A stretch of DNA of 64,000 nt, taken from positions 93,474,469 through 93,538,468 of the forward strand of contig JAQMRL010000003.1 of the NCBI GenBank assembly GCA_035578175.1. The letters are read 5' to 3'. Below the pieces are notes generated by a model. It was not told the DNA's origin. It saw only the letters and a list, made by a program, of their open reading frames with translations, and ran no database searches. This stretch comes from Catonia carolina (lineage: Eukaryota; Arthropoda; Insecta; Hemiptera; Achilidae). Position 1 is the stretch's first letter. Every line of letters begins with the position of its first letter. Positions 32,675 through 43,511 of this stretch are shown here, piece after piece. A program made the position numbers and the translations under genes.

Positions 32675-34552
32675 TTAGACACAATCGGATGCACAGTCCG
32701 TGCATACTCTTCGTTGACACTGTCCGCATATCGCCAGGTTGCATTTGATACATTTATGTTGGGTCTTCCGGTCGCTTCCTGCAGGACACTTCTCGCAAGT
32801 TTTCCTCTTCTGCAGACGGTCCTCAGGCACGCCTTCCCGCTGCGGAGCATCAGGTTCATTTCCTAGTATCTTGTTTATCTCTTGTTTCAAATCCCTTGGA
32901 AGATTAGCCACTTCCGTGATCCTCTGTTGGAGATGAGGGGAAATCAACTCTTTTGCAAGGCTCTTGATGAAGGCAAAGCGAGTCAATTTTGTTTCTCGGG
33001 TGTAACACATATAGACAATGAAGGCATTGACACTGACAATGTTTACAAGCCTGTAAAAAATAACGAGTGGCCACCTTCTGGTTTTTCTACTTGAGGAATA
33101 TATGGCACATTTCATATCGACGAGGTCAACACCGGCTTTAGTGCCATTGTAGAAGCAAATAATTTCTGGTTTTTTTTTATCTTCATTTGTTTCTATTGTG
33201 TGATGCATGGTTGATAAGAGACAAACTGCTCTGTTCTTTTTAGGCACAAAAGATAAAAGAGTTAGGTCATTTCTGAAACCATATAGGGTAGATACGGTAG
33301 GGCGATTGTTGTTTGAAAGAAACTCAAGTGGTATGCATCGTTTGTCCTTCTTCAATGTACCAACGTATGTAAGTTTCCTTTTTCTAAGTTCATCCACACA
33401 CTCGATAGAAGAGAACCAATTATCCGCCGTAACGTTTCTGTTGGTCCCCTCGATAGTTTTACACAAACGAATGACTGATTGAGTAGGGATACTGAGATTC
33501 TTTTCTGTTTCAGTCAATCCAATTCCATCACTTCCTTTTCCTGTGTAAATGTATGCATTGCACAGGAAAGAGGTTTTAGCATCGGCAAGGCACATTACCT
33601 TTATGCCATATTTTTTAGGTTTCTTAGGCATATACATCCTAAAAGCGCAGCGACCTCGAAATGGTACCAGCATTTCATCAATGGTAACGTATGCCGAAGG
33701 TCGATACACAGCCTGACTATTCTTCATGACTTTGTTGAAAATCTCTGATATGGGTGCCGCTTTGTCTGTCTGCTTTCTCTGTTCCCTGGTTTGAGTATCG
33801 TCAAACCGTAAAGAAGCCACAAGAGCCTTGTAGCGATTGAGGGACATGGTAGCCCGAAAGATTGGTCGACTACACTCATCCTTTTTGAAAAGCGATTCCA
33901 TATTCTCATCGTTTGATTTTAAAACTGATGAATATAGTAGTAGTCCAATTAGGGCATTCATCTCATCAGTGTTAGTGTTTCTGAAATTTGTTTTACTTCT
34001 CCCAGGTGGAATTTTCTCCCGAATCGATGACAACTTTATATTAGTATTAGTAACTATTTGGGAGATAACTTCTTCATCAAAAAACAGCTGCCATATATCA
34101 GTTTTCTTGGATGCTTCTCCTAAATTTCGAGCAGGCCCCGCAATCCCAGGCAATCCACCTCTTATGATGTTTCTGGCAGGTGTTCTAACATTTCGGGGAG
34201 GATGAGTGCTTTTCCATGCATTTGGAGGGCCCTGTTCACTTTTTTTCATCCTTTCCAGAAAATATTGTGGCAGGGGAGTATCTGGAGCAACAGCATTTAC
34301 TACTACGTTTGACTCACCCATGTCCTTATCCAGCAATGCGTCATCGTCCGAACTACTTGATTCATCTTCCTCACTCTCTTGCATCACATAGTCGGGGTCA
34401 GCGTCTGAGTCATCCACGACTAAATCTTCTTCGTCAGAATCATTTGGGTCGTCCACATCTTCCTCTAATACTCTACGAACTTGGGCTTCAAAATCTGGAT
34501 CACCCACTGTCCAAGATGTACTCGTGGATTTACTTGTACCAGAACGGTCCAT
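32675..34552 (-). CDS. piggyBac-family transposase, intact
   Basis: A 625-residue protein with an acidic N-terminus (residues about 30-75, many D/E and S). The DDE_Tnp_1_7 type core spans about residues 150-520. Catalytic aspartates expected for the family are visible: D292 in YVTIDEMLVPF, D377 in NVTADNWF and D476 (with D479) in AGVDLVDM. The C-terminus (residues 586-624) has a cysteine-rich finger, CEKC...CIKC...CGQC...CTDC, the DNA-binding domain of this family. Length is close to the canonical 594 residues. The ATG at 34552 is the first in frame and precedes the acidic region. It cuts and pastes DNA at TTAA. No frameshift or stop interrupts it, so it may be active; domesticated piggyBac genes usually lack flanking TIRs, which are present here. 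Confidence 0.95.
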   Translation of the reverse strand: MDRSGTSKSTSTSWTVGDPDFEAQVRRVLEEDVDDPNDSDEEDLVVDDSDADPDYVMQESEEDESSSSDDDALLDKDMGESNVVVNAVAPDTPLPQYFLERMKKSEQGPPNAWKSTHPPRNVRTPARNIIRGGLPGIAGPARNLGEASKKTDIWQLFFDEEVISQIVTNTNIKLSSIREKIPPGRSKTNFRNTNTDEMNALIGLLLYSSVLKSNDENMESLFKKDECSRPIFRATMSLNRYKALVASLRFDDTQTREQRKQTDKAAPISEIFNKVMKNSQAVYRPSAYVTIDEMLVPFRGRCAFRMYMPKKPKKYGIKVMCLADAKTSFLCNAYIYTGKGSDGIGLTETEKNLSIPTQSVIRLCKTIEGTNRNVTADNWFSSIECVDELRKRKLTYVGTLKKDKRCIPLEFLSNNNRPTVSTLYGFRNDLTLLSFVPKKNRAVCLLSTMHHTIETNEDKKKPEIICFYNGTKAGVDLVDMKCAIYSSSRKTRRWPLVIFYRLVNIVSVNAFIVYMCYTRETKLTRFAFIKSLAKELISPHLQQRITEVANLPRDLKQEINKILGNEPDAPQREGVPEDRLQKRKTCEKCPAGSDRKTQHKCIKCNLAICGQCQRRVCTDCASDCV

Positions 34553-34752
34553 TTTACGTGCGAAATATGTACAAAATAAAAAATAAATAATACAAATAAC
34601 AAAATAAGACGATGAATAAAAAAATAAATAATATGAATAACAAAATAAGACGATGAATAATAATAAAAAAGTAAGTAATAGATGAAAGTAATAATAAATT
34701 GAACGAATAAGACGTATAAGAATTCACCACAGTCTACGTTACCGAACACATA

Positions 34753-34810
34753 CGGTCAACTTAACCGATACCAGTATAACGGTCCAGTACACACCCGGTA
34801 AATCTGACCG
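34753..34810 (+). repeat. right internal motif cluster of the piggyBac element
   Basis: CGGTCAACTTAACCG (34753-34767) and GTACACACCCGGT leading into CGGTAAATCTGACCG (34787-34810). A further copy, CGGTCAAATTGACCG, is at 34969-34983. Confidence 0.7.
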
Positions 34811-34983
34811 CCCGACAAAACAACAGAACGCATGCACCAAGAGACGCTCGAGATGAAACTAACCCATACTACGTTAGCGTGCCCCGCAGGAGGAGGGAGG
34901 AAGGTATTGAGAGCGGGAAGCGCCTACGCTAATCAGTAGTGTCAATATGGGGGCGCGAAAATTGCCATCGGTCAAATTGACCG

Positions 34984-35004
34984 ATGTGTTCTGGTAAGTG
35001 TTAA
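34984..35004 (-). repeat. piggyBac right terminus (TTAA plus inverted repeat)
   Basis: Minus strand reads TTAACACTTACCAGAACACAT. A perfect arm-to-arm palindrome abuts its inner edge. Confidence 0.93.
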
Positions 35005-35049
35005 GGCATAAAAATATTGATTTGTTTTAAAATCTAAACAATAATGCAT

Positions 35050-35115
35050 TCGCCTACCGTGGTGAAGTGGTTAGCGTGATAGCTCGTAAAACGGTAGATT
35101 CCTATACTCTATTTC
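35050..35115 (+). mobile_element. SINE family F head fragment
   Basis: CGCCTACCGTGGTGAAGTGG, TTAGCGTGATAGCTCGTAAA and a decayed B box. Same head variant as 45518. Confidence 0.45.
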
Positions 35116-36044
35116 ACGTTCAGAATGGAGTGCAGTTCTTACGAGAACCCGTTGTGTTATCAGCGTACGGGAAACATCAGCTCTCCTCCACCGACATCAT
35201 CCGAAGGACACTGACAAAAATTTTTAATGCTGCGCTTACCATGCTCTAACAAGCTCATTTTTAATCAAAAAATTCTGAAAAAATTACTTTTGCTTCCAAA
35301 TGAATTGTATTTTATTACGCTATAAATGTTATTAGTACATTCTGATACCGAGATAAGATACGCTCGTACAAAGTTGGACGTTTAAATCTCGTCACATTTT
35401 TTCATTTTATATCGTATAACTTTTCTTTCAACGACGACATATGTAGGCCTATTTTATTATTCTGGTATAAAATTTTGTCAGTAATTTTATACATGATGTC
35501 ATTTTATATTGGACGGAAACAGAAATAATAAACGAGTTTGAAAAATCGAAAACAGGTCAAAAATAGAAAATAGGTCGCGTTTCGTATTCCGAGAATCTCT
35601 GAATCATTTTGACACCTGTGAACCTATACCAAACGTACAGTTTATTTTAAACCTCCGAAGGAAAAAGACGGGTGTTCAAACAAGAAATAATTGTTGGTTT
35701 TTTTGTAATTGTCTACGAAGATTTGTACAAAAACTATTCTTTACTTAAATTGATAAATAATTCCGTTACTACAATAATTGTCGGTACCTGTTCTTTTAAA
35801 CGATACAATTATCGTTTAAGTCTGGTTTCTTATTAGGGCCTACGTTATTAAATAGGAGTTCGTAAATGAGAACGTGTGGCGCGGAGTCGATATTTTTACT
35901 TAGTGTAGTAGCGCTCAAACTCCCATGTGAAATACATTGCTTATGGACTTTCTACACTTCATTTTGAACTTGAAACTAACTATAGTTTGATACTTTTAAC
36001 AATTTTAACGCTTTAAAACACACATTCGTATTGTTTCATATCTC
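35116..36044. other. non-coding DNA, nothing recognised
   Basis: No gene or repeat supported. Confidence 0.5.
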
Positions 36045-36095
36045 TCAACAGTTGCCAATGAACAAGCAGTTGATACGACTTAAAATGAATTTAAA
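36045..36095 (+). mobile_element. SINE family F tail fragment
   Basis: GTTGCCAATGAACAAGCAG and TTGATACGACTTAAAATGAA match the F tail module; no head is attached. Confidence 0.5.
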
Positions 36096-36399
36096 AAATA
36101 ATTTTTGTCTTTCAAAAATAATGAGTTTAACTATACTTAGGCCTACTTAGTTTTTAGTATTGTATCTTGGTTGATACAGACATTCCATTAGACTAAAATG
36201 TATTCTTGATCCTAAATGGCAAATATTTATCGTTCATTAGAGCTCCTCTGATTTGTACTAACAACGGATATTAAAACTATGTTGTCTTTTGTTAAATGAA
36301 TTATTTTGTATAAAGTATTACATTATTAATATTATTTTGGTTTTTGTAATCATTAAGGGGTAAATTACCATAAATTGGTAGTTTTACTTTATTAAGGCA

Positions 36400-36645
36400 G
36401 TTAACTTTTATTTTTAAGGCATTTTTCTCTACAGAGCCTAGTTTAGCGTGAAAGAGTGATTTTCCGTATTTTTAAGCTTAACTGAGGTTAATTTTTATTT
36501 TGTGTATTTCACTCATGATTAAAATTAGGTTATGTTTTTTGAGGTTAGTTTTTTTTTATTTCTAATGTTTTATTGCTAATATTAGGTTATATTATTCATT
36601 ATTTGCATTGGAAAGAAAAAGTCGTGTGAGTGTTACTCACCAGAT
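36400..36645 (+). repeat. repeat B 3'-end fragment
   Basis: Matches the last 240 bp: CTACAGAGCCTAGTTTAGCG, GCATTGGAAAGAAAAAGTCG, the GTGTGAGTGTTACTCAC hairpin and CAGAT. Confidence 0.8.
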
Positions 36646-36919
36646 TTTTTTTTAATTTAATTTAAAAAATACGGTTTTAAGTTCTTGATGTTATAGGATT
36701 TGAAATAGAAATTGTGTTCAAAATTGTTTTTTGAATTATTGTTGATTTATAGACGACTTTACCGCAGTTAAAATTTGTCGTAAAATTACGTAATTATTCG
36801 TTTTGTAATAATTTCGGTTATATAATCATTATTATGCCATGAACGAAATGTATATGGGGAGGCACCTATTTCTTCCCTTATTGCCAACTATAGTGATACA
36901 ATGTACAGTACTGTAGACG
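36646..36919. other. non-coding DNA, nothing recognised
   Basis: AT-rich; no supported feature. Confidence 0.5.
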
Positions 36920-36939
36920 ATGATATATTGAAAGGGGTG

Positions 36940-37030
36940 AGGGTGGTGTTACGTCACGCGATACCGTTGTGACGTCACACGTGCGTCACAGCCCCCGCCG
37001 CGACAACGACCGGCTCAATACAGAAGGCAC
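36940..37030. promoter_or_regulatory. CpG-rich patch with CRE and E-box motifs
   Basis: In AT-rich surroundings this 90-bp patch contains TTACGTCACG, a full CRE palindrome TGACGTCA (36970-36977), the E-box CACGTG (36978-36983) and another GCGTCAC. CRE sites bind CREB/ATF and E-boxes bind bHLH factors. A regulatory role is inferred from motif clustering only. Confidence 0.35.
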
Positions 37031-37241
37031 TAAATGCCGGCGATGGAAACTGTCTACCCGTTGTTTAATACCCATTTCGAATGTGATAAAACCTTCGTTT
37101 GTTATTATTTTTGGATTTCTTTTAATTTTATGTAAACTTTTTAAAGTAATTAAATTCTTGTACTTTAAATTGAATGATTTCAGTAACTTTAAATAAGTTT
37201 TTAAACTTATCCCGATTTTTGTCACTAGGTTTCAACGTATA

Positions 37242-38395
37242 TTAAGGGGAGTGAGTATCCCTATATAACTCAATGTTAACGTTTGTACCTTTTTCTCAGG
37301 AACTATTAACGCTAGAAACCTGAATTTTTTTTAAATTTTAAAATTCAATCTTTTTTACATATTTTACGTGTAGGGTTTTTATTTATCATTAGAAATTTGG
37401 TTTCTAGATTTTTTTAAAAAATATACCATATTTTACTCAAATAATAAACACAAAATATTTTTTAAATCCCTTTATTTCCAAAATTTTGGAAAACTGTACA
37501 AGGAAAACGTAAGTCTAAATGAGGTTAATAGCCCAGAAAAATTTCATAGCTCTATCTTTAATAGAAACTGAGAAAAGGTACATAAAGTCAATTTTCGGGA
37601 AACGACAATTGAAAAATAGAACATAGTAACATGACGATTACTCAGTCTAATATAAGCCAGCACTAGGATGGCACTAGGAAGGCTGCTCAGGATCTTTTTT
37701 TTATAATGGTCTTCAAGTTTTATTCTAAAGGCTATGCTTCAGCTGCAATTCTTTTTCAATTTCTGTAAGGGCTTTGTTGCTATTTTTTATGCTCTGCAAA
37801 TCTAATCGTTTCATGGCAGATAAGAGTATAAGACCCTGGCGTCAGTTACATCTCTTCCAACATTTGTATTTTGTAGAAATTACCTTCATTAAACTTACAT
37901 ACACCCTCATATACTCCGAAATGCAAAGTAAGAAGTCCCACAAAGGTTTATTTTGGTAAAATTGACCAAATTATATTATTAAGGCTTTCATTAGGGTTAT
38001 ATAAGACAAAATAAGACCGAGCATAATAGACCAGTATTTTAGAATAATCAGATGCACTCTTTTGTTTATAAACACCAGGGAATGCACATGTAGATCAGCT
38101 GATATAATTCCAACAACAAGAAACAAAAAAAAAATACAAAGAAGAACTATTGAAAACACAGTTAGGAATACTTTACTGTTGTATATGATTAGATTAGTCT
38201 TATGGAAAATGAAGATTTATTTGTTTGCATTTTTCGTGTATGCAGACTCTCTGAAAAACCAACGTAAAAAATTTTCCAGTTGTCGTAGAAACATAAATGA
38301 TACCTCATTTTAAAGAGGGAATTTCAAACTACAATTTACAAAAAAAACCTGAAAATCGATAATTTTTTGTTTTTATCGATACTCACTCCCCTTAA
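37242..38395. mobile_element. TTAA-flanked non-autonomous element, 18-bp perfect ends
   Basis: The inverted ends TTAAGGGGAGTGAGTATC (37242-37259) and its exact complement (38378-38395) bracket 1154 bp. TTAA at each extreme suggests the TTAA target preference of piggyBac or Sola3 elements. Its terminus differs from that of the 32.4-kb piggyBac, so it would need a different transposase. Internal ORFs (60-80 codons) show no transposase motifs. Confidence 0.75.
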
Positions 38396-39507
38396 GTAAC
38401 ATTTATAATATTTATCTTTAATTAAATGTTTAACAGAGTTGAAATTTATTTACTTATTAAAACTTAATTAGGAAGACAATTTAAATTTTGTATTTATTCT
38501 GTTTTTAATTTGATTTTTAATTGCGTAATAATTCATCTGTATTTGATAATTTTTCATGAAAATTTTTAAGATCATAAGCTTAGTAACATAGATGATGGCC
38601 CAGCTTGTTTTTGGAAAATTTAGGCCTAAACGTACTTTGTGCAGCACCTTACACTCAGAGTAACTCTAATGACGTAGATGTTGAATGTAACCTAAAAGAC
38701 AGGCTAATGAACTTTTCTATATCTCCTATGTAAAATTTCTTTTTAGAAACCATTTAAAGTAAACCCGTTCCGTTCACGTTTGGAAAATTTAATTCGTAAA
38801 TCGAGGATATTATTTCATTTTCATAACCCCATAACCAAAAAATTTCAGTATTTCCTCCCTTTTTTTGTTTGTTAAAATTTCCTACTACTTGAAAGAATGT
38901 AGAAAACTTTTTATCTGAGATCATTAAACACAATTTTTAACTTGTAATCTTTTTTATATCGTTTCCTATCTAATGTAAATTTTCTAAGCTTATTTTTTAG
39001 ACTTGTTTAAGTGTTAAAGGACCAGTATTGACTGATTTAATGTTCGAAATTGTTATTTTTCACGTATGTTTTGATTAAGTTGGGACTGTAAAAATTTACT
39101 TTGTGGCAAAAATATGTTGGTCATTTAACATTTGAGTGTTGGCATAGTTTGGTTTCATTTGGTATTGGTATGGTTTCAGTTATGACATCGCTGTCTCGAC
39201 TGTGATGTAACAAATTGCATACATAATAACTGTACTAAATATCTAGCTTATTTGTTTCTTGGAGTATTTTTTTTATCTGGAAACTTAATTTACATAGAGT
39301 AGTGGATGGAAAATTACTTGAGCTGTTAGTGGGTTAGATAATTAATGCATTTGACTCTAAAGCCAAAATTAATGGGTTTAGTTAATGTTTAAAATTTGGA
39401 TCTAACACGAAATTATCACATCGTGAAAAAATTATAAATCCTTATAGTGAATCAAGTTTTTCGTTTTCGTCTTCTGTAAATAGGATAAAATATCCGGTAC
39501 TGTAGTA
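38396..39507. other. non-coding DNA, nothing recognised
   Basis: AT-rich; no gene or repeat supported. Confidence 0.5.
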
Positions 39508-39810
39508 TATCCCACAGAACCGTGCAGCAGATATAAACAGACTACGAGTTGAAAGTCAGTAAGAAGGATGCGTAATCATGTTTTTTTCTACCAACACTTT
39601 CAGTCAAAACAACCGGATGTTTCAAATTAGGCCTACTGTATGAATTCTACTGGTACTTTCGTATTTTGTATTAAGTTTGTTTCAATTAGTATATAGCAAG
39701 TTTCATCTGATAAGCAAAGAAAATTTTTTGTAACTCGAATGGATCGCGCTAAGCTCAATCACAATCTTAATACATTTATGTTTTGACGTGCTGCACGGTT
39801 CCGTGGGATA
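39508..39810. mobile_element. hairpin/MITE-like element 1
   Basis: Inverted termini of 22 bp with one mismatch, TATCCCACAGAACCGTGCAG at 39508 and its complement ending at 39810, enclose about 260 bp without an ORF. No target duplication was resolved. Confidence 0.55.
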
Positions 39811-39826
39811 GAGTATGATAGCTTTA

Positions 39827-40058
39827 CGAACTAGAGACTGCAGATGAAGGCGGAGCATAGTGACCTAGATCACAGCACAGAGCCAATTAACTTTCGTTAA
39901 TCTTATCCTGCGTTGTCATGTTGTGGTCCCGCTTTGGATGACTGCCTAACAAAAAGTCAGCTGGAGTTCGGTTGAACAGAGAGTGACTTAGCGAAGGGGC
40001 AATCTCACACCCGACCTTGGCTGCTATTGGGTAGATCTCATCTGCAGTCTTTAGTTCG
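39827..40058. mobile_element. hairpin/MITE-like element 2
   Basis: Inverted termini of 21 bp with one mismatch, CGAACTAGAGACTGCAGATG at 39827 and its complement ending at 40058. It begins only 16 bp after element 1. The interior is less AT-rich than the flanks. Confidence 0.55.
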
Positions 40059-41364
40059 TTGGGGTATAGTTTATAAATTTTTGTGCGAAGAATGATTTTT
40101 TTGTCTTGCGCATGGCATTTATGAGTTAATGTTGAAGGAATTATTTATAAATAATAAAGATTAGCGTGGATATTTTATAATGAGCTTTTTTAAAAAAATC
40201 GTAAGTGGACTTATTAAATGTTTTTATCTGCCAAAGTTTGATTTATACACTTCAGTATTTGGACTTTGATAATTTGGCGTATACAATTTTATATCGTAAG
40301 TATTTTTTGTCTATATTTGGCAACAACTACTTCCGTATATTCATACAACCAGCAGTATCTATGATGTACGTGTTGAATGTCCTGTTTTCGTCTTGATTGA
40401 AGAAATCACCCAGTGGCAATCCTTCGTCGTTGTTTTGCATAAAGATCACTATTCCAGCATTTTTTAATTTCTTTTATAGATTTTGTGGTAGATGTTGGTG
40501 TGACAATACTCGTATTTCTGAATTCGTGAGATTTATTAATTTTGAATGTAAACAAGTGTGTAAATTGTTAAATGGTCGTGTATACTTAATCTACGTTGAA
40601 GTCCGATGTATGACAGAGTTTCGTACCTAGTAGAAACTAGATATAATTAAACGTTAGAAATTTGTTTTAAAATGTTTAAACTGTTCGTCAATGTTGCACA
40701 AAGACTTACAAATCCCATACGTAATTGATGTCGCGAAACAACTGTACAAGACGATGCATTACAAATTTGAATTACATGATAACCCTCTCATACACTACAA
40801 ATACATGTACACTAGGGCGATACGGGGTGCTCAGCGCAGACGTTTGAAGCGCCTCTAGCCAAGAGATCTTCTTGGCCAACTGTAGGACTGTGGTGATGAC
40901 TGCACGCTCCTTCAAGTAAATCAAGTTTTGGAACATTAGCTTCACGTTTAGAAATTGTTGTATTAATATAATAACAGATACTAAATTTCAATTGAAAGTG
41001 TCAAAAAAACTGTTTGTATCCTATTTACATTTGAATTTTTTGCCGAACTGTAGATCAAAGCTCCATGTATCCACATTAGACATGAGGTAGTTGTAACAAT
41101 GCAGTTTTTGTTTAATATTTTAAATATGTATCGATTTAATTATTATGATTGGTTATAAGATTCTCATACTATTTTGTAAAAAAGTCACTGCTATATGTTT
41201 AAAGGATTTTTGTAATCTTAATGAATACAGAATGGTAAAAATATAGTGGAAATTAGTACTTGAAGGAACGATGCAGTAAAACAGACCGATATTGTTCGGG
41301 CATTAACATTTTTTGCAATGAAATTTTAAATAATATGAACTTGTTGATTTTTGTTTGGTATTCT
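40059..41364. other. non-coding DNA, nothing recognised
   Basis: Short ORFs (60-77 codons at 40205-40630) show no recognised domain. Confidence 0.5.
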
Positions 41365-41890
41365 TTTGATCTATGAGTTTATGAAAACTAAAAGAGCTAC
41401 GGAGCGGAAAATGCTCGGAGTCAAATTGGTGGATGAAAAAATGAACTCCTGGATAAGAGACAATACTGAAATGACAGAAGTCACAAAGTACATCTTTAAG
41501 CTTACATAGAGTTTCGCAGGCCGATAAGAGACAATACTGAAATGACAGAAGTCACGAAGTACATCTTTAAGCTTACATAGAGTTTCGCAGGCCACAATGC
41601 GTTACAGAAAGATCACACATGTCACACATGGAATAACATTATCCAACAGTGGAGCCTTGTCAAAAAACTATGGCTCCAAATGAAGTGGACGAATGATTTA
41701 AAGTGACTTGGGGGGGGGGGGATGCGCTGGAAGAAATCAGCACAGGGCCGAGGTATAAAAAAAAATTTGGGGGTCTCGTATGTCCACTGTTGGACGACTT
41801 GAAAGGCTAATGAAGAAGAGATTATTTTTAACAATTAAACTGTATAAATTCTTCCCGCAGTTTATGGTGGGAGTTTACTACCGATGAGTT
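41365..41890 (+). pseudogene. LINE C-terminal fragment with internal 71-bp duplication
   Basis: Translation gives KRATERKMLGVKLVDEKMNS, WIRDNTEMTEVTKYIFKLT and FAGHNALQ, then further on MKWTNDLK and EEDYF-like remnants. This follows the LINE tail ERKMLGV.L.D...N..IR..T.V.D....I..LKW.WAGH and RW.DD. Stops occur after KLT and elsewhere. The segment 41452-41522 is repeated as 41523-41593 with one difference, so the conserved block appears twice. Confidence 0.75.
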
Positions 41891-42605
41891 GATTTTCTAG
41901 TTTTTGTATTTTATGTCGAAAGTTTTCAATCGCCGTTATTCATGTTGTTATTTGTGAATAGGCGTACATACGTTTAAGAAGTAAGTACTTGATGTGTAAT
42001 AGCTACGTTATAATTACACATGTAAAGCTACACGCAGGTTATTAAACAAATAAATGGTTTGGAGGAATATTAGTTCTTTTAAATATTTTTTTTGTGAATG
42101 TAGTATTTACCAAGTAGCCACGCAATGTTATAGTAAATTCAGTTCTGTATTTTACCAATTTAATGTTTTGTTTTTTTTTACTTTTTATTGTTGAATAGAG
42201 TGAAAATTTGTTGCGATCTTGAATACAATTCAATTCCCGTTTAACTGATTTTCTCGTTCCGTTAGGCTCAATAGCCAAAAAGTGGCTCTTTCGAACGTTG
42301 TGTGTGTACGTGGGAGTGCGCACGTGAATCCGATTAGTTTTACTGCAGAAATTAGTGTATCTGTTCCGAAACTTGTGAACTAAAGTTTTCTCGTTCAACC
42401 CTCCAGGGGATTTTGAAATTAGCCATGTAGCCTAAAGTTAAGTGTACTTTACCCCTACGCAAAATTAAAAATTTTAATTTTTCAAAAACTGCTCTAACGG
42501 TGTTTTTGTAAAATGTCTTTACTTTTATTATCTCTGTTGTGCCCATTAAGGTAATTTGAGTAGTATCTCGAGTTGGCCTTTTTTACTTACAACAAATTTA
42601 AAAAA
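41891..42605. other. non-coding DNA, nothing recognised
   Basis: Contains a 118-codon open frame on the minus strand (42042-42398) with no recognised motif and no supporting context. Confidence 0.5.
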
Positions 42606-42760
42606 TATCTGGTGTGAAACACTCACACGACTTTCTCTTGCCAAAGCAAATAATGGACAATGTACCTAACATTAGTAATAAAACATTAGAATTAAACAAA
42701 AAACTAACCTCAAAACACGTAACCTAATTTTAATCATGAGGGAAATACGCAAAATGAAAT
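42606..42760 (-). repeat. repeat B 3'-end fragment
   Basis: ATCTGGTGTGAAACACTCAC, ACTTTCTCTTGCCAAAGC and CGCAAAATGAAA correspond to the hairpin end; the rest is lost. Confidence 0.8.
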
Positions 42761-42839
42761 GATCAAAAGACCAATCCTGATTCAACGAACGGTGATGTCC
42801 AATCAATCATTACTAACTCATCATCCTTATGCGCAATTA

Positions 42840-43030
42840 TTTTTAAGCGCACAAAAACGTAGCGAACTTCCCGAAACGAATCCACAGTAGTACAAGAAAC
42901 AATTTTCTTTTTTTGCACAGTACTACAAAAACACTTATTTCAAAGACATTTTTATACCTGGCTTCTAAACTATGCAATTTCAAAAATAATTGTAAAAGTA
43001 TATGGAACATCAAAAAGTTTAAAATTTCTG
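42840..43030 (+). repeat. low-copy repeat I, copy 2
   Basis: Imperfect match to 27550-27740 (ACTTCCCGAAACGAA, GGCTTCTAAACTATGCAA). Unclassified. Confidence 0.4.
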
Positions 43031-43040
43031 TAATTCAACT

Positions 43041-43511
43041 TCATACAGTTGAATAATTCCGAACAGTCGAACTTTAAACAAAAAATAAATATATATAACT
43101 CAACTGTCAAGCAGAATTACAGAATGGGCTCTTTTAACATTATCATACACTTTACTAACATTTAAGTGAAATAAAATCACTTTTAGACCTTCAGCCTTTT
43201 TGATGGCGTGACAAAAAGTGTGACGCATATGTCACATTCGGCTTGATGAAATCAAAGTTCCCAACAATATGAATAAGTAAAAATCATGTGCAGGCTTCCT
43301 GAACAATATTCTCTTGCCTAGATTTGTAGCAAAGCATTATTTAAGACTTAAAAAATGTTACAATTCAAAAATATTGGTAAAATGGACAAAATCACTATTT
43401 ACAGCCTAAAAAATATACTTGTATGTACCATTCAACATACCCGAAGAAATGCTACTTTATTTTAGTAAATGAACACGAATATTTAAAACTAAAATTAACT
43501 TTAAAAAGAAA
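43041..43511. other. non-coding DNA, nothing recognised
   Basis: No gene or repeat supported. Confidence 0.5.

Larger units (their letters stand above)
32409..35004 (-). mobile_element. complete piggyBac-type transposon, TTAA target duplication
   Basis: TTAA lies at both edges (32409-32412, 35001-35004). Immediately inside are 17-bp inverted termini with one mismatch, CACTTACAAGAACACAT on the left and CACTTACCAGAACACAT on the right (minus strand). The element is about 2.6 kb and holds an unbroken transposase gene. Subterminal copies of a CGGTCA...TGACCG palindrome and a GTACACACCCGGT direct repeat lie at both ends. The intact ORF and near-identical termini suggest a recent insertion. Confidence 0.95.

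Noticed and set aside
32739..34590. Several plus-strand ORFs of 60-124 codons
   Set aside because: They are antisense shadows of the piggyBac transposase gene.
42042..42398. 118-codon minus-strand ORF
   Set aside because: No recognisable motif, low-complexity composition and no gene context.
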